DNA from: Balneolaceae bacterium
GTDB taxonomy: Bacteria > Bacteroidota > Rhodothermia > Balneolales > Balneolaceae
Direction of reading: 5' to 3'
DNA: 64,000 nucleotides
Assembly (NCBI GenBank): GCA_017640665.1
Contig: JAEPQE010000004.1
Location: forward strand, 1-64,000
Position 1 is the stretch's first letter; each line of letters opens with the position of its first letter. The notes beneath the pieces were generated by a model, which worked only from the letters and a program-made list of their open reading frames with translations, was not told where the DNA came from and ran no database searches. The translations under genes and the position numbers were made by a program. This document shows, one piece after another, positions 63,637-64,000 of the stretch.

Positions 63637-64000
63637 ATGTCAGAAGACGTAAAAAACGAACAAACCGAACAGGAAGAAGTCGCAACTCAAGAAGTTGTTG
63701 AAGAAACTACCGAAGAAACTGTTGAAGCCGAAGTTGCTGAAACTGAAGAATCCGAAGCTCCTGAAGAGACTACAGAAGAAAAGGAAGAAGAGACTGTAGC
63801 CGAAGAAACTGAAGATGCTGCCAGCGAAGAAGCAGCTAATGAAGAAACACTAACTCACGTATTCAGTGGTGATGTAGAAGGCGAAGTTTATACTTACGAC
63901 CAATTAGAAAGCCCATCCGACGAATATACAGCGGACGAATACAACGAGTTGATGGGTATGTATGAAAATACCCTGAATGAAATTGAAGAAAAGGAAATTG
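63637..64000 (+). CDS. rpsA: 30S ribosomal protein S1 (5' part, truncated by the window end)
   Basis: 121 complete codons are visible, open to the window edge. They begin MSEDVKNEQTEQEEVATQEV. About 70 residues form a very acidic repeat-like extension built of ETTEE/EEE blocks. Then come THVFSGDVEGEVYTYDQLES and a YNELMGMYENTLNEIEEKEI helix, which leads into the first S1 (OB-fold) domain in Bacteroidota-type S1 proteins. The assignment rests on the position after cmk and on this N-terminal pattern; the S1 domains themselves lie beyond the window. Confidence 0.82.
   Translation, partial: MSEDVKNEQTEQEEVATQEVVEETTEETVEAEVAETEESEAPEETTEEKEEETVAEETEDAASEEAANEETLTHVFSGDVEGEVYTYDQLESPSDEYTADEYNELMGMYENTLNEIEEKEI

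Overview
The window is an AT-rich chromosomal segment from a Gram-negative bacterium. It is most likely a member of the Balneolales / Rhodothermota branch near Bacteroidota, such as a Gracilimonas- or Balneola-like organism. I infer this from a GWxTD-domain lipoprotein, a SprE/PorW-like TPR lipoprotein, LptE and BamA-type outer-membrane proteins, a Bacteroidota-type serine palmitoyltransferase, a fused alpha/beta 2-oxoacid dehydrogenase E1, an acidic N-terminal extension on ribosomal protein S1, and few Shine-Dalgarno sequences. This placement is family knowledge plus inference, not a database result.

Layout. 1-20 kb holds housekeeping genes: pyk, a TPR lipoprotein, pyrD, pabB, a MoxR-like AAA+ ATPase, rpmE, an MBL hydrolase, lptE with a sigma-54 activator, an Lrp-type regulator, serS, dusB, fbaB, a flippase-like protein, radA and rpsU. 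20.5-26 kb holds a TIGR02757 gene with a damaged or unusual start, mutY, a secreted propeller/Ig protein and an 800-bp gene-free array of nested DNA hairpins. 25.6-31.5 kb is a predicted sphingolipid locus: an NAD-dependent epimerase-like reductase, two GT4 glycosyltransferases, serine palmitoyltransferase and a GNAT-fold protein that fits bacterial ceramide synthase. fumC and the fused E1 gene follow.

35.6-38.0 kb is accessory DNA that looks like an integron cassette array without an integrase (a CALIN). Three attC-like sites of 90-123 bp, plus one half-site, each sit directly 3' of small minus-strand genes. The cargo is a RelE/ParE-type toxin-antitoxin pair and three unknown membrane proteins.

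38.1-45.1 kb is a MoxR-DUF58-DUF4350-DUF4129-membrane protein-SpoIIM operon with a divergent RDD gene. 45-47.5 kb holds the heme O/A synthases ctaB and ctaA and a MerR regulator. 47.5-53.6 kb encodes envelope glycosyltransferases, a TPR protein and a BamA-like barrel. 53.8-54.7 kb is a six-gene tRNA array (Pro, Arg, Cys, Glu, His, Glu on the minus strand) with a tandem repeat upstream of tRNA-Arg. 54.8-64 kb holds a sugar epimerase/glycosyltransferase pair, clpC, gpmI, rpsT, cmk and the 5' end of rpsA.

Five convergent gene pairs overlap at their stop codons, so the core regions are very compact. In contrast, three places (about 21.6, 37.4 and 38.0 kb) show apparent frameshifts at A runs. These are either real decay or slippage, or homopolymer errors in the assembly. 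No integrase, transposase, CRISPR array or rRNA gene was seen.
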